Shown one piece after another: positions 38,857 through 46,912 of a stretch of 48,906 nucleotides of DNA. Within the stretch, counting starts at the first letter, position 1, and the number at the start of each line of letters is the position of its first letter. Below the pieces are notes generated by a model that was given only the letters and a program-made list of their open reading frames with translations, was not told the origin of the DNA and made no database searches. Position numbers and translations under genes: made by a program. Source of the stretch: Cryobacterium algoritolerans (GTDB taxonomy: Bacteria > Actinomycetota > Actinomycetes > Actinomycetales > Microbacteriaceae). The stretch lies in contig NZ_SOFP01000057.1 of the NCBI RefSeq assembly GCF_004402785.1, forward strand, positions 1 through 48,906. Reading direction: 5' to 3'.

Positions 38857-39789
38857 TTACTTGGCTTCTTCGGTGGGAGCGTCGGCGGCAGCGACTGCTG
38901 CGGCTTCCTCTTCCACAACGGGGACCTCGTCGGCGACGGCCTCGGCTGCGACCTGCTCGGCGGCGACGGTTACGGCGGCAACCTCAGCGGTCTCGGCGGA
39001 GGACTGCTCGGGGGTCGCGTCTGTTGCAGCGGCTTCACCGGTCTGCAGCAGCTCGGCTTCCCAAGCGGCGAGGGGCTCGACTTCGGCCTCCGGCTTGGCG
39101 TGGCGCTGGATGAGGCCCTCGGCCGCTGCGTCCGCAATGATGCGGGTCAGCAGGCCGACGGAGCGGATGGCGTCGTCGTTACCCGGGATCGGGTACTGAA
39201 CGTCGTCAGGGTCGCAGTTGGTGTCGAGGATTGCGATCACGGGGATGCCGAGCTTGCGTGCCTCGTCGATGGCGAGGTGCTCTTTGTTGGTGTCCACAAC
39301 CCACAGCGCGGACGGTGTCTTCGTGAGGTTGCGGATACCGCCGAGGCTCTTGTGCAACTTGACGAGCTCGCGCTTCTTGATGAGCATTTCCTTCTTCGTG
39401 AAGCCGCTCTTGGCGGTGTCCTCGAAGTCGAGCTCCTCGAGCTCTTTCATGCGGGCCAGACGCTTGGAGACGGTCTGGAAGTTGGTGAGCAGGCCACCGA
39501 GCCAGCGCTGGTTGACGTAGGGCTGGCCGACACGGGTCGCCTGCTCCTGAATCGATTCCTGCGCCTGCTTCTTCGTGCCGACGAAGAGCACGGTGCCGCC
39601 ATGGGCGACGGTCTCCTTGACGAAGTCGTAGGCCTTGTCAACGAACCCGAGGGACTGCTGCAGGTCGATGATGTAGATGCCGGACCGCTCGGTGAAGATG
39701 AATCGCTTCATCTTCGGGTTCCAACGGCGGGTCTGGTGCCCGAAATGCACGCCGCTGTCGAGCAGCTGGCGAATGGTTACGACGGCCAT
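38857..39789 (-). CDS. rpsB: 30S ribosomal protein S2
   Basis: 310 residues. Starts [20 protein letters not shown] with AAGGAG upstream. Blocks: [40 protein letters not shown] and [20 protein letters not shown]. After about residue 250 comes an Ala/Glu/Val-rich acidic tail of some 60 residues ([13 protein letters not shown]), a common actinobacterial extension. The first gene of rpsB-tsf; a long structured leader precedes it. Confidence 0.98.
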   Translation of the reverse strand: MAVVTIRQLLDSGVHFGHQTRRWNPKMKRFIFTERSGIYIIDLQQSLGFVDKAYDFVKETVAHGGTVLFVGTKKQAQESIQEQATRVGQPYVNQRWLGGLLTNFQTVSKRLARMKELEELDFEDTAKSGFTKKEMLIKKRELVKLHKSLGGIRNLTKTPSALWVVDTNKEHLAIDEARKLGIPVIAILDTNCDPDDVQYPIPGNDDAIRSVGLLTRIIADAAAEGLIQRHAKPEAEVEPLAAWEAELLQTGEAAATDATPEQSSAETAEVAAVTVAAEQVAAEAVADEVPVVEEEAAAVAAADAPTEEAK

Positions 39790-39848
39790 GAGCCGTACTC
39801 CTTGTCCGGCGCGCCTGCAGGGCAGAGCAACGCCAATCGGTTTGTGTC

Positions 39849-39925
39849 GTGATCGGATGATCACTACTCCTGGTGCCCGGCGCGCATCCGCCTGCTTCCG
39901 GGGAAGCGAGGACCGAGTGGATGCG
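39849..39925 (-). promoter_or_regulatory. Structured rpsB leader (candidate S2 autoregulatory RNA)
   Basis: Between the probable promoter and rpsB the RNA can form a hairpin GTGATC-GGAT-GATCAC (39849-39864) and a two-level stem: outer CGCATCC (39883-39889) with GGATGCG (39919-39925), inner GCTTCC-GG-GGAAGC (39894-39907). S2 leaders in other bacteria mediate feedback by S2, so a similar role is plausible. No sequence match to a known leader is claimed. Confidence 0.45.
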
Positions 39926-39973
39926 GAGGCCGAATGGGCACGCGTAGTCAGCGCACGCAGCGCTGCTTTGATG

Positions 39974-39979
39974 AGTTTA
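39974..39979 (-). promoter_or_regulatory. Candidate -10 box of rpsB-tsf
   Basis: The minus strand reads TAAACT here, in a locally AT-rich stretch about 185 bases upstream of the rpsB start. The -35 is not clear. Confidence 0.35.
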
Positions 39980-40110
39980 GCACCCACGCAGAGGGCCGCC
40001 GTGCGCGTCCCGGGAGCGGGGTTTTCCGCCACAGTCATGGTCGGGACCGCCCTGTCCACGAATGCGCGCCCGGCCGACAGAGCGGACATCGAATGCCCAA
40101 CGGTGGGGGC

Positions 40111-40638
40111 ATGCAGCTTCCCGGTCTCTTCGTCGCTGCCGCGCTGGCGGCCGCCTCCTTCTTCGTTCCCTTCGCCGTGCCCCCGACCGAGCCGTGGGTC
40201 TGGCCGCTCACACCGCCTCACCGGGTGCTCGCCGAGTACGTGGCGCCTGCCACCGACTACTCCGCCGGGCACCGCGGCCTCGACCTGGCCGCCAACGGCC
40301 TGACCGCGGACGTCGGGGCACCGGTCTTCGCCGTTTCCGCCGGAGTGGTGTTCTTTGCGGGAACCGTCGTCGACCGTCCCGTGCTCTCGATCCGGCACGC
40401 CGGCGATCTGTCGTCGAGCGTGGAGCCCGTGACCGCGGTCGTCTCGGCGGGTGAGGCGGTCGCGCGCGGCCAGCTGGTCGGGTATGTCGCGCCGGGTGGT
40501 CACTGCTCTGCCAGGTGCGTGCACCTGGGGGCGCGCCTCCACGGGCGGTACGTGTCCCCCCGGCTATACCTTGGCGGCGTCCGCCGGGCAGTGCTATTGC
40601 CGCTCGAGGGCCCGGCTACGCCCGGGGGTGCGCGTTGA
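40111..40638 (+). CDS. M23-family peptidase-like secreted protein
   Basis: 175 residues. The signal segment [20 protein letters not shown] is followed by [20 protein letters not shown]. LytM core: GHRGLDLA (H54, D58) and [20 protein letters not shown]. The last metal-site motif is [10 protein letters not shown], where many relatives have HxH; in this actinobacterial subgroup a CxH form is common, so activity is uncertain. An ATG at 40093 is an alternative start. It is alone on the plus strand and its end overlaps the convergent xerC by 23 bases. Confidence 0.82.
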   Translation: MQLPGLFVAAALAAASFFVPFAVPPTEPWVWPLTPPHRVLAEYVAPATDYSAGHRGLDLAANGLTADVGAPVFAVSAGVVFFAGTVVDRPVLSIRHAGDLSSSVEPVTAVVSAGEAVARGQLVGYVAPGGHCSARCVHLGARLHGRYVSPRLYLGGVRRAVLLPLEGPATPGGAR

Positions 40639-41569
40639 GGTAGCTCTGCTTGAGCCGCTCGGCCGACACGTGGGTGTAGATCTGGGTGGTGCCCAGGCTC
40701 GCGTGGCCGAGCAGTTCCTGGACGGCCCGGAGGTCGGCGCCACCGTCGAGTAGATGGGTGGCCGCCGTGTGGCGCAGGGCGTGCGGGCCGGCCGGGCCGT
40801 TGCCCGGCACGTCGGCGAGGAGGGCGGCGACGAGACGGTACACGGCCCGCACGCCCAGACGCCTCCGTGCGGTGCCGAGGAACAGGGCCCCGACCTCGAG
40901 CGCGGATGCCTGAGCGGGGAGTTTCGCTGCGGCCAGCACCGGGCGCCCCCGGTCGAGGTACGCGAGGATGGCGGACTGGGCGGGCACGCCGAACGGCACC
41001 ACCCGCTCCTTCGATCCCTTTCCGGTCACCCGCACGGTGAGCCGGTGCAGGTCGACGTCGCCGGCCTCCAGGCCGACGAGTTCGGAGACGCGCAGCCCAG
41101 ACGCATAGAGCAGTTCGACGATCGCGAGATCGCGCAGGGCGTGCGGCTCGCTGTCGGCCGCTCGGAGCTCGAGGTGGCCGAACAGGTCCTGCATCTGGGC
41201 GCGGTTGATCACCCGTGGGAGGGTGCGGCCCGGCTTGGGCGAGCGCAGCCGGATCGCCGGGTCGGCCGGGCTCGCCCCGGTGTGCGCCAGCCAGGCCGTG
41301 AAACCTCGCGCGGTGGCTGACCGGCGGGCGATGGTCGCCCGCGCCAACCCCGACTGGCTGCCCACCCAGAGCCAATCCCGGAGGAGATCAAGGGTCAGGG
41401 CTGAGGACTCGACTACGCCGCGCCCCTCGGCGAAGGTGAGCAGCCCGGCCAGGTCGCTCCGGTAGGCGCGGACGGTGTGCGGCGAGAAGCCGCGCTCCAC
41501 GGCCAGGTAGACGGCGAAGTCCTCGACGGCAGCGGCCAGGCTCACGGTCCGCCCAGTCACGCCACGCAT
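40616..41569 (-). CDS. xerC: Tyrosine recombinase XerC
   Basis: Resolves chromosome dimers at dif with XerD. 317 residues. The N-terminal SAM-like domain is FAVYLAVERGFSPHTVRAYR. Catalytic residues are seen in ASGLRVSELVGLE (Arg), GKGSKERVVPFG (Lys), HALRHTAATHLLDGGADLRA (His, Arg), LGHASLGTTQIYTHV (His, Tyr). The N-terminus could be ATG 41569 or GTG 41560; the latter gives a 4-nt GTGA overlap with the upstream phosphodiesterase gene. It sits just before rpsB-tsf, as is common in actinobacteria, where xerC often lies near dprA and rpsB. Confidence 0.95.
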   Translation of the reverse strand: MRGVTGRTVSLAAAVEDFAVYLAVERGFSPHTVRAYRSDLAGLLTFAEGRGVVESSALTLDLLRDWLWVGSQSGLARATIARRSATARGFTAWLAHTGASPADPAIRLRSPKPGRTLPRVINRAQMQDLFGHLELRAADSEPHALRDLAIVELLYASGLRVSELVGLEAGDVDLHRLTVRVTGKGSKERVVPFGVPAQSAILAYLDRGRPVLAAAKLPAQASALEVGALFLGTARRRLGVRAVYRLVAALLADVPGNGPAGPHALRHTAATHLLDGGADLRAVQELLGHASLGTTQIYTHVSAERLKQSYLNAHPRA

Positions 41570-42489
41570 CCGGCCGAGTCGACCTGGCGGGAGAACGCCT
41601 CGGTGCGTTCCTCAGGGCTGAGTGACTGCATCCGGGCGAGGAAGGCCGCGTCGAATCTGGTTGCGACGTCGAATTCGCCCAGCGGCACGGTCGAGTGCAC
41701 GATCTGGTCGTCGTAGACGTGCACCAGGTTGATCGACTGCCCGCCGCTCTGCCCGACCAGTTCCCCCTGCGGGGCACTCGCGTCGAGGGTGTAGCAGGTC
41801 GCGGCGGCGACGGAAACCGGGATGCCCGCGAACATTCCGGTCGTGGCGTAGTGAAGGTGACCGCCGAGGATGGCCCGGATATCGCTGCCGGCGATCACCT
41901 GGGCCAGCCGCGCCTGGCTGCGCAGTTCCAGGATGCTCATCAGTGGAATCATGGTGGGGATCGGCGGGTGGTGCAGGGCCAGCACCGTGCCGTGGGGTGC
42001 GGGCTCGCTGAGCAGGTCGGCCAGCCAGTCCAGCTGGGACCGGGTGAGGTCTCCGTGGTGGTAACCGGGAACGCTGCTGTCCAGTGCAATCAGGCGCACT
42101 CCCCCGAGGTCGAACACACCATCGACCGGCGCATCGGACTCGGCCTCAGACCCGGCCCGTCCGAGGAGTTCGGTGCGGAATGCGGCCCGTTTGTCGTGGT
42201 TGCCCATCACCCAGACGATTTCGGCGCCGAGTCGGTCCGCCGACGCCTGCACGAGACCGCGCACCCGGCGGTAGGCATCCGCCTCTCCGGTGTCGGCGAT
42301 GTCGCCCGTGAAGACGAGGGCGTCCGGGCGCAGCCCGGAGCGTTCGAGCTGGGCCAGCGCCCGGCGCACGGGGCTGTCGGTGTCCACGGTCCCGTAGAGG
42401 GTGCGTGAACCGCCGAGGAAGTGTGTGTCGCTGATGTGGGCGATCAGATGGGACGCGGGCGGGTACTGGCCCAGTTGCACGACTGACAT
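41557..42489 (-). CDS. Metallophosphoesterase, CpdA/Icc-like cyclic nucleotide phosphodiesterase
   Basis: 310 residues. Calcineurin-like metal motifs in order: ISDTHF (D21, H23), FTGDIADTGEADAYRRV, WVMGNHDKRAAF, LALHHPPIPTM, and GGHLHYATTGMF. This set matches class III cyclic nucleotide phosphodiesterases. True substrates of such enzymes vary (cAMP, other phosphodiesters). The start has AAGGTGAG upstream. Co-transcribed with xerC by overlap. It is divergent from the secreted protein gene at 42691. Confidence 0.88.
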   Translation of the reverse strand: MSVVQLGQYPPASHLIAHISDTHFLGGSRTLYGTVDTDSPVRRALAQLERSGLRPDALVFTGDIADTGEADAYRRVRGLVQASADRLGAEIVWVMGNHDKRAAFRTELLGRAGSEAESDAPVDGVFDLGGVRLIALDSSVPGYHHGDLTRSQLDWLADLLSEPAPHGTVLALHHPPIPTMIPLMSILELRSQARLAQVIAGSDIRAILGGHLHYATTGMFAGIPVSVAAATCYTLDASAPQGELVGQSGGQSINLVHVYDDQIVHSTVPLGEFDVATRFDAAFLARMQSLSPEERTEAFSRQVDSAGCVA

Positions 42490-42639
42490 GACTCACCTTT
42501 CGTCGTGTCGACCACACTACGGGCTGCCTCCGACACCAGCCGGTCGCTAGATGAGCCCTCTAGTGGGGGCGCCGAGTCCCCGTTCTGGGGGTTTATCGGG
42601 CCTAACGCTCCATGCGGGACCGCTCTAGGTTCCATCACG

Positions 42640-42659
42640 TGTCCTCACAAATGAGGACA
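42640..42659. promoter_or_regulatory. Palindrome upstream of the secreted protein gene
   Basis: TGTCCTCA-CAAA-TGAGGACA: 8-bp arms, perfect, 31 bases before the ATG at 42691. It may be an operator or a leader hairpin. The 42490-42690 gap otherwise holds a G-run-rich stretch (42556-42598) and no gene. Confidence 0.5.
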
Positions 42660-42690
42660 GTCGAGACCCGAACCGATTGAAGGGCATCAC

Positions 42691-43179
42691 ATGACCACGA
42701 ACATCTCGCCCCTGGAAACCGCCGGTAACGCCAAGCCGAAGCGGGTCAGGGGCATCGCGCTCGTCGCGGCTGCACTGCTCCTGGTTGGCGGAGGCGGAGC
42801 GTTCGCCTACTGGTCGACGACCGGTCAGGGCACCGGATCCGCTGCCAACGCCGCCGCCAACGGCACGCTTGTCCTCACCGCGACGTTCGATCCAGGGCTC
42901 GCACCCGGCAACTCCGTGCCGGTGACGTTCACGGCGCAGAATGCGGGCACGTCCACACTCCACCTCGGAACGATCACCTCGGTCGTCACCACGTCCAACG
43001 CGCTGTGTCTCGCGTCGGACTTCACCATCTCGCCGGTCACCTTTGACACCACGCTGAAAGGCAAGACCCCCGGGGTCGTCACGCTCTCTCCCACGGGGCT
43101 TCTGTCCTTCGCCGACACGGCCAACAACCAGGACGCCTGCAAGAGCGCCGTGGTCACCCTGACGCTCAGCTCCAACTAG
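42691..43179 (+). CDS. Secreted protein with SipW/TasA-type N-terminus
   Basis: 162 residues. A basic start (KPKRVRG) precedes a hydrophobic segment IALVAAALLLVGGGGAFAYW and the STTGQGTGSAANAA motif typical of SipW-dependent exported proteins such as TasA-like fibre subunits. The mature part is Thr/Ser/Val-rich and probably beta-sandwich, with two cysteines (NALCLASDF and NNQDACKSA) able to pair. No sortase signal. No signal peptidase gene lies in the window. The next gene, 110 bases downstream, has a similar signal region, suggesting they act together outside the cell. Confidence 0.75.
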   Translation: MTTNISPLETAGNAKPKRVRGIALVAAALLLVGGGGAFAYWSTTGQGTGSAANAAANGTLVLTATFDPGLAPGNSVPVTFTAQNAGTSTLHLGTITSVVTTSNALCLASDFTISPVTFDTTLKGKTPGVVTLSPTGLLSFADTANNQDACKSAVVTLTLSSN

Positions 43180-43185
43180 CACGAG

Positions 43186-43224
43186 CACGAGCGGGCGGGC
43201 TCTCCCCGAGCCGGTCCGCTCGTG
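43186..43224. terminator. Hairpin between the two secreted-protein genes
   Basis: CACGAGCGG (43186-43194) pairs with CCGCTCGTG (43216-43224); inside, GGCTC pairs with GAGCC. No T-run follows, so it may terminate partially and let the first gene be made in excess. Confidence 0.5.
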
Positions 43225-43289
43225 CGGCTCTACCTGCGTATCCAGATTCTTGAACGTCCAGGCTCGTTCGATCGCTGTGAGAGGTTGAC

Positions 43290-45650
43290 GTGACTTTCCT
43301 CCGTCCCCGCCGTTCCGCGTCCGGAAACACCCGCCTCCCGTTCGTCGGGCTGACCGCCGCCGTCACCCTGGCCGTGCTGGTGGTGTCCGTCACCAGTGGT
43401 GCCTCCGCGTACTACACCGCCCCCGGGCAGGGCTCCGGCTCGGCCTCCCTCGGCACACTGCTGCCGCCCACCAACATCCTCGTTCCCGCAACCAGCTCCG
43501 GTGCCGTGCACCTCAGCTGGACGGCATCCGCCGGCGCGCTCGCCCCGACCGGCTACTACGCCACCCGCACCGAGACCGGCACCGCAGCGACCGCTCCGGC
43601 CTGCGGCACCAGCCCAACCTCCACCGTGGCCACGGTATCCTGCGACGACCTGTCCGTGATGTCCGGTGGATACACCTACACGGTCACCGCGGTTTATCGG
43701 GGCTGGACGGCGAAGAGTGCACCCAGTGCCGGCGTCGTAGTGTCGAACCCGACGAAACTCGCCTTCCAGGCCCAACCGTCCAACGCGACCAGCGGCACCG
43801 TCTTCGCTTCCCAGCCCAGCGTCGCGATCCAGAACGCCGCCGGACAGACCGTGACGACCAGCAGCAGGGCGGTCACCCTGGCGATCACCGGGTCACCCGC
43901 GGGAGCGAACCTCACCTGTGCGCAGAACCCGCTGACCGCCGTGTCCGGCATCGCCACCTTCACCGGCTGCCAGGTCGACAAGGCCGGCACCTACACGCTC
44001 ACCGCCACTGCAACCGGGCTCACCGCGGCCACGAGCAGCAACGTCACCATCGCGGCCGGTCCCGCCACGAAACTCGGCTTCACCACCCAGCCCACCAGTA
44101 GCACGGGTGGTACGGCATTCCCCACCCAGCCCGTGGTCACGGTGCTGGACGCGTTCGGGAACACCGTCACCACCAGCAACGCCCCCGTGAACCTCAGCAT
44201 CACGAGCTCCACAGTCGCCACACTCAGGTGCACCTCTGCCAACCCGCTAACGGCAACGTCCGGTGTTGCCTCCTTCGCCGGCTGCCAGATCGACAAGACC
44301 GGCACCTTCACACTCACGGCAGTCTCCGGCTCCCTGATCTCCGCCGCGAGTGCCGCCCTGACCATTTCCGTTGGCACAGCGAAGAAACTGTCCTTCACCC
44401 AGCCCACAACCAGCTTCTCCGCCACCAGCCAGACCACGTTCCCCTCGGCCAACCAACCGGTCGTCACCGTCCAGGACGCCGGCGGAAACGTCCTCCCCGG
44501 CAGCGCCGCCACGATCAGCCTCGGCCTCACGACACCTGCCGGTGCCACCCTGGCCTGCGCACAGAACCTGCTCACCGCCGTGTCCGGCATCGCCACCTTC
44601 ACCGGCTGCCAGATCGACAAGGCCGGCACCTACACGCTCACCGCCACTGCAACCGGGCTCACCGCCGCCACGAGCAGCAACATCACCGTCACGGCCGGTC
44701 CCGCCACCAAACTGCTCTTCACCACCCAGCCTTCCAACGGCACCGGCGGGACAGCATTCCCCGGCCAGCCCGTGGTCACGGTGCTGGACGCGTTCGGGAA
44801 CGCCGTCACCACCAGCAACGTCCCCGTGAACCTCAGCATCGCGCCTCCTGGAGGCGCCACGCTCACATGTACAACCAACCCGCTCACGGCCGCATCCGGC
44901 GTCGCGGCCTTCACCGGCTGCAACATCGACAAGCCAGGCACCTACACCCTCACTGCGGTCTCCGGGTCCTGGACCGCCGTGTCCAACAGCCTGACCATTG
45001 TCGTTGGTTCCGAAGCGAAACTCGCTATTGCTTTCCCGACCAGCACGGCCACCAGTCAGATCGCTTTCCCCAACCAACCCGTTGTCACCGCTCAGGATGC
45101 CGGCGGCAACACCGTCACAAACAGCACCGCGACCGTGACGCTGAGCCTCACCAACGCATCCGGGGCCGCCCTGTCAGCCTGCGCTTCCACCAGGACAGCG
45201 GGCGTCACGACCTTCACCGGTTGCCAGATCGACAAAGTCGGCGCATACACACTGACGGCAACGGTGAGTGGCCCCATCACCGCCACGAGCAACACCGTCA
45301 CGATCTCGGCCGGAGCTGCATACAAACTCGCCTTCACCGGATCCTTCCCTGCGGGCAGCTACAAGAAGAACACCGTCTTCGGGTCGCAGCCGGTTGTCAC
45401 GGTGCAGGACGCCTTCGGCAACACGGCAGCCGTCGCTGTAAGCGTCACACTCTCCGTGACTGCGGGCCAGGGCGGCTCACTGTCGTGCACAACGAACCCC
45501 CTGACTTCCGCCGCCGGTGTGGCCAACTTCGGCAACTGCCAGATAATCACCAGTCAGGGTAGTGGCAACAAGGAGACCGGGCCGTATACGCTCAACGCGG
45601 TCGCTCCGGGGCTCGCGGCCGCTATCCCCACCACCGTCACCATCACCTGA
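43290..45650 (+). CDS. Secreted multi-domain Ig-like repeat protein
   Basis: 786 residues. Signal region: LTAAVTLAVLVVSVTSGASA then YYTAPGQGSGSASLG, the same GQG.GSA motif as the previous gene. Residues about 58-151 look like a fibronectin-III domain. Six Ig-like repeats of about 105 residues follow (154, 258, 362, 471, 574, 676 onward), each with QPVVTVxDAxGN near its start and a Cys pair 14-18 apart (C210/C227, C314/C332, C423/C440, C527/C544, C631/C645, C733/C750), then DKAGTYTLTA. No LPxTG, cell-wall-binding or C-terminal membrane segment is present. GTG start with GAGAGG upstream. A structural or adhesive role is inferred. Confidence 0.85.
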   Translation: MTFLRPRRSASGNTRLPFVGLTAAVTLAVLVVSVTSGASAYYTAPGQGSGSASLGTLLPPTNILVPATSSGAVHLSWTASAGALAPTGYYATRTETGTAATAPACGTSPTSTVATVSCDDLSVMSGGYTYTVTAVYRGWTAKSAPSAGVVVSNPTKLAFQAQPSNATSGTVFASQPSVAIQNAAGQTVTTSSRAVTLAITGSPAGANLTCAQNPLTAVSGIATFTGCQVDKAGTYTLTATATGLTAATSSNVTIAAGPATKLGFTTQPTSSTGGTAFPTQPVVTVLDAFGNTVTTSNAPVNLSITSSTVATLRCTSANPLTATSGVASFAGCQIDKTGTFTLTAVSGSLISAASAALTISVGTAKKLSFTQPTTSFSATSQTTFPSANQPVVTVQDAGGNVLPGSAATISLGLTTPAGATLACAQNLLTAVSGIATFTGCQIDKAGTYTLTATATGLTAATSSNITVTAGPATKLLFTTQPSNGTGGTAFPGQPVVTVLDAFGNAVTTSNVPVNLSIAPPGGATLTCTTNPLTAASGVAAFTGCNIDKPGTYTLTAVSGSWTAVSNSLTIVVGSEAKLAIAFPTSTATSQIAFPNQPVVTAQDAGGNTVTNSTATVTLSLTNASGAALSACASTRTAGVTTFTGCQIDKVGAYTLTATVSGPITATSNTVTISAGAAYKLAFTGSFPAGSYKKNTVFGSQPVVTVQDAFGNTAAVAVSVTLSVTAGQGGSLSCTTNPLTSAAGVANFGNCQIITSQGSGNKETGPYTLNAVAPGLAAAIPTTVTIT
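43925..44849 (+). repeat. 639-bp-spaced near-identical duplication inside the Ig-like gene
   Basis: About 285 bp starting at 43925 recur 639 bp later (44564-44849) with long identical runs (for example around GTGTCCGGCATCGCCACC). The offset equals two protein repeats (213 codons), so a two-repeat block was duplicated recently or homogenised by gene conversion. Confidence 0.8.
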
Positions 45651-45651
45651 G

Positions 45652-45700
45652 CTGAACTGAACTGAACTGAACTGAACTGAACTGAACTGAACTGAACTGA
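45652..45700. repeat. CTGAA pentanucleotide microsatellite
   Basis: Nearly ten perfect copies of CTGAA begin one base after the stop of the Ig-like gene, with degenerate copies (GCTGA, GCCGA, ACCGA) on both sides to about 45718. It fills the gap to the convergent dehydrogenase. Being outside both genes it cannot shift a reading frame. Confidence 0.9.
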
Positions 45701-45739
45701 GCCGAACCGAGCTGAGCTACGCAGTGCGCCGCCGAAGAG

Positions 45740-46876
45740 TCACCGGTCCATCCGGAACAGGCGGCGCACAACCCGTCCGTCGGCGAGCGCGTCCAGACCC
45801 TCGTTGAGTTCGGCGATCGGCCTCGTGTCCGTGTGCAACAACTCGACGGGGAGCTTGCCATCGCGCCAGAGCTGCAGGTACGCGGCGATGTCCCGGGTCG
45901 GCACGGAGTCGCCCATGTAGGAGCCCAGCAGTCGAACGCCCGTACCCGCGAACTGGAGGGCCTGCACGGTGAGCTGTTGCTCCGGGTTCGGCAGCCCGAC
46001 CGAGACGAGCGCTCCACCCCGGGTGAGGAGACCGAGGCAGGCCTCCATGACCCGGGCGCTGCCCACCGCTTCAATGGCCACATCGACGCCGTCGCCGGCG
46101 TGTTCGGCCACGAGGGCGACCGCCTGCTCGGGCGGACCGGCGATGTCCGCACCGCACTTCAGGGCGAGCCGCTGTTTTTCCGGCAGCGGATCGATCGCGA
46201 TCACCGTGGTCCCGGAGACCTGGGCGGCCGCCATGACGGCCATCAGCCCCACCGCTCCCAATCCGAACACGATGATGGATTGGCCAGGCGCCAGCCGGGC
46301 CGTGTTCAGCACGGCGCCGATCCCGGTCAGGGCGGCGCAGCCGAACATCGCGGCAACGTCGAAGGGAACGTCATCGTCGATGACGACCACGGATTCCCGG
46401 GCCACGAGCGCGAACTCAGAGAAGGCGGAGACACCCAGGTGGTGGTTGATCCGCTCACCGTTGGGCGAGGTGAGAGCGGCCGTTCCGTGCAGCAGATCTC
46501 CCGTGCCGTTGGCCTCCGCACCGCGGTGGCACAGCGCCGGGCGGCCCGCCGCGCACGCCCGGCACTCCCCGCAGCTGGGCACGAAGACGAGCACGACCCG
46601 GTCGCCGACCCGGACATCCGTGACGCCGGAGCCGAGCGCGGCCACAACGCCGGCCGCCTCGTGGCCGAGGGCCATGGGCAGCGGCCGGACCCGGGACCCG
46701 TTGATCACGGACAGGTCGGAGTGGCACAGACTGGCGCGTTCGATCTTCACCAGAACCTCACCGGCTCGCGGCCGCGGCACAGCCACCTCCTCCTGAACGA
46801 GCGGCGCGCTGGTCGAATATGGGCGGGGAACACCCGACCGTCGGAGGATGGAACTGAGCATCGTTGCTGGTTGCAT
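45740..46876 (-). CDS. Zinc-dependent alcohol dehydrogenase family protein
   Basis: MDR superfamily oxidoreductase, 378 residues from ATG 46876. Catalytic zinc site: SLCHSDLSVINGS and GHEAAGVV. Structural zinc site: CGECRACAAGRPALC, four cysteines. NAD(H)-binding: VFGLGAVGLMAVMAAAQVSG with GADIAGPPEQA. The pattern is close to the AdhC/benzyl-alcohol-type group (long-chain, S-(hydroxymethyl) or mycothiol-linked enzymes); exact substrate unknown. The ATG at 46876 has AGG/GAG upstream; the frame is open to 46909. No neighbour indicates a pathway. Confidence 0.88.
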   Translation of the reverse strand: MQPATMLSSILRRSGVPRPYSTSAPLVQEEVAVPRPRAGEVLVKIERASLCHSDLSVINGSRVRPLPMALGHEAAGVVAALGSGVTDVRVGDRVVLVFVPSCGECRACAAGRPALCHRGAEANGTGDLLHGTAALTSPNGERINHHLGVSAFSEFALVARESVVVIDDDVPFDVAAMFGCAALTGIGAVLNTARLAPGQSIIVFGLGAVGLMAVMAAAQVSGTTVIAIDPLPEKQRLALKCGADIAGPPEQAVALVAEHAGDGVDVAIEAVGSARVMEACLGLLTRGGALVSVGLPNPEQQLTVQALQFAGTGVRLLGSYMGDSVPTRDIAAYLQLWRDGKLPVELLHTDTRPIAELNEGLDALADGRVVRRLFRMDR

Positions 46877-46912
46877 GGTTCTCAACCTAACCCGGGTCAG
46901 CCTCACCACCCG

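Noticed and set aside
43290..45650. Sortase-anchored surface protein
   Set aside because: There is no LPxTG-type motif, C-terminal hydrophobic helix or basic tail; the protein ends TVTIT.
45652..45700. Phase-variation switch by CTGAA slippage
   Set aside because: The repeat begins after the stop codon of one gene and lies downstream of the other, so a change in copy number cannot shift either reading frame.
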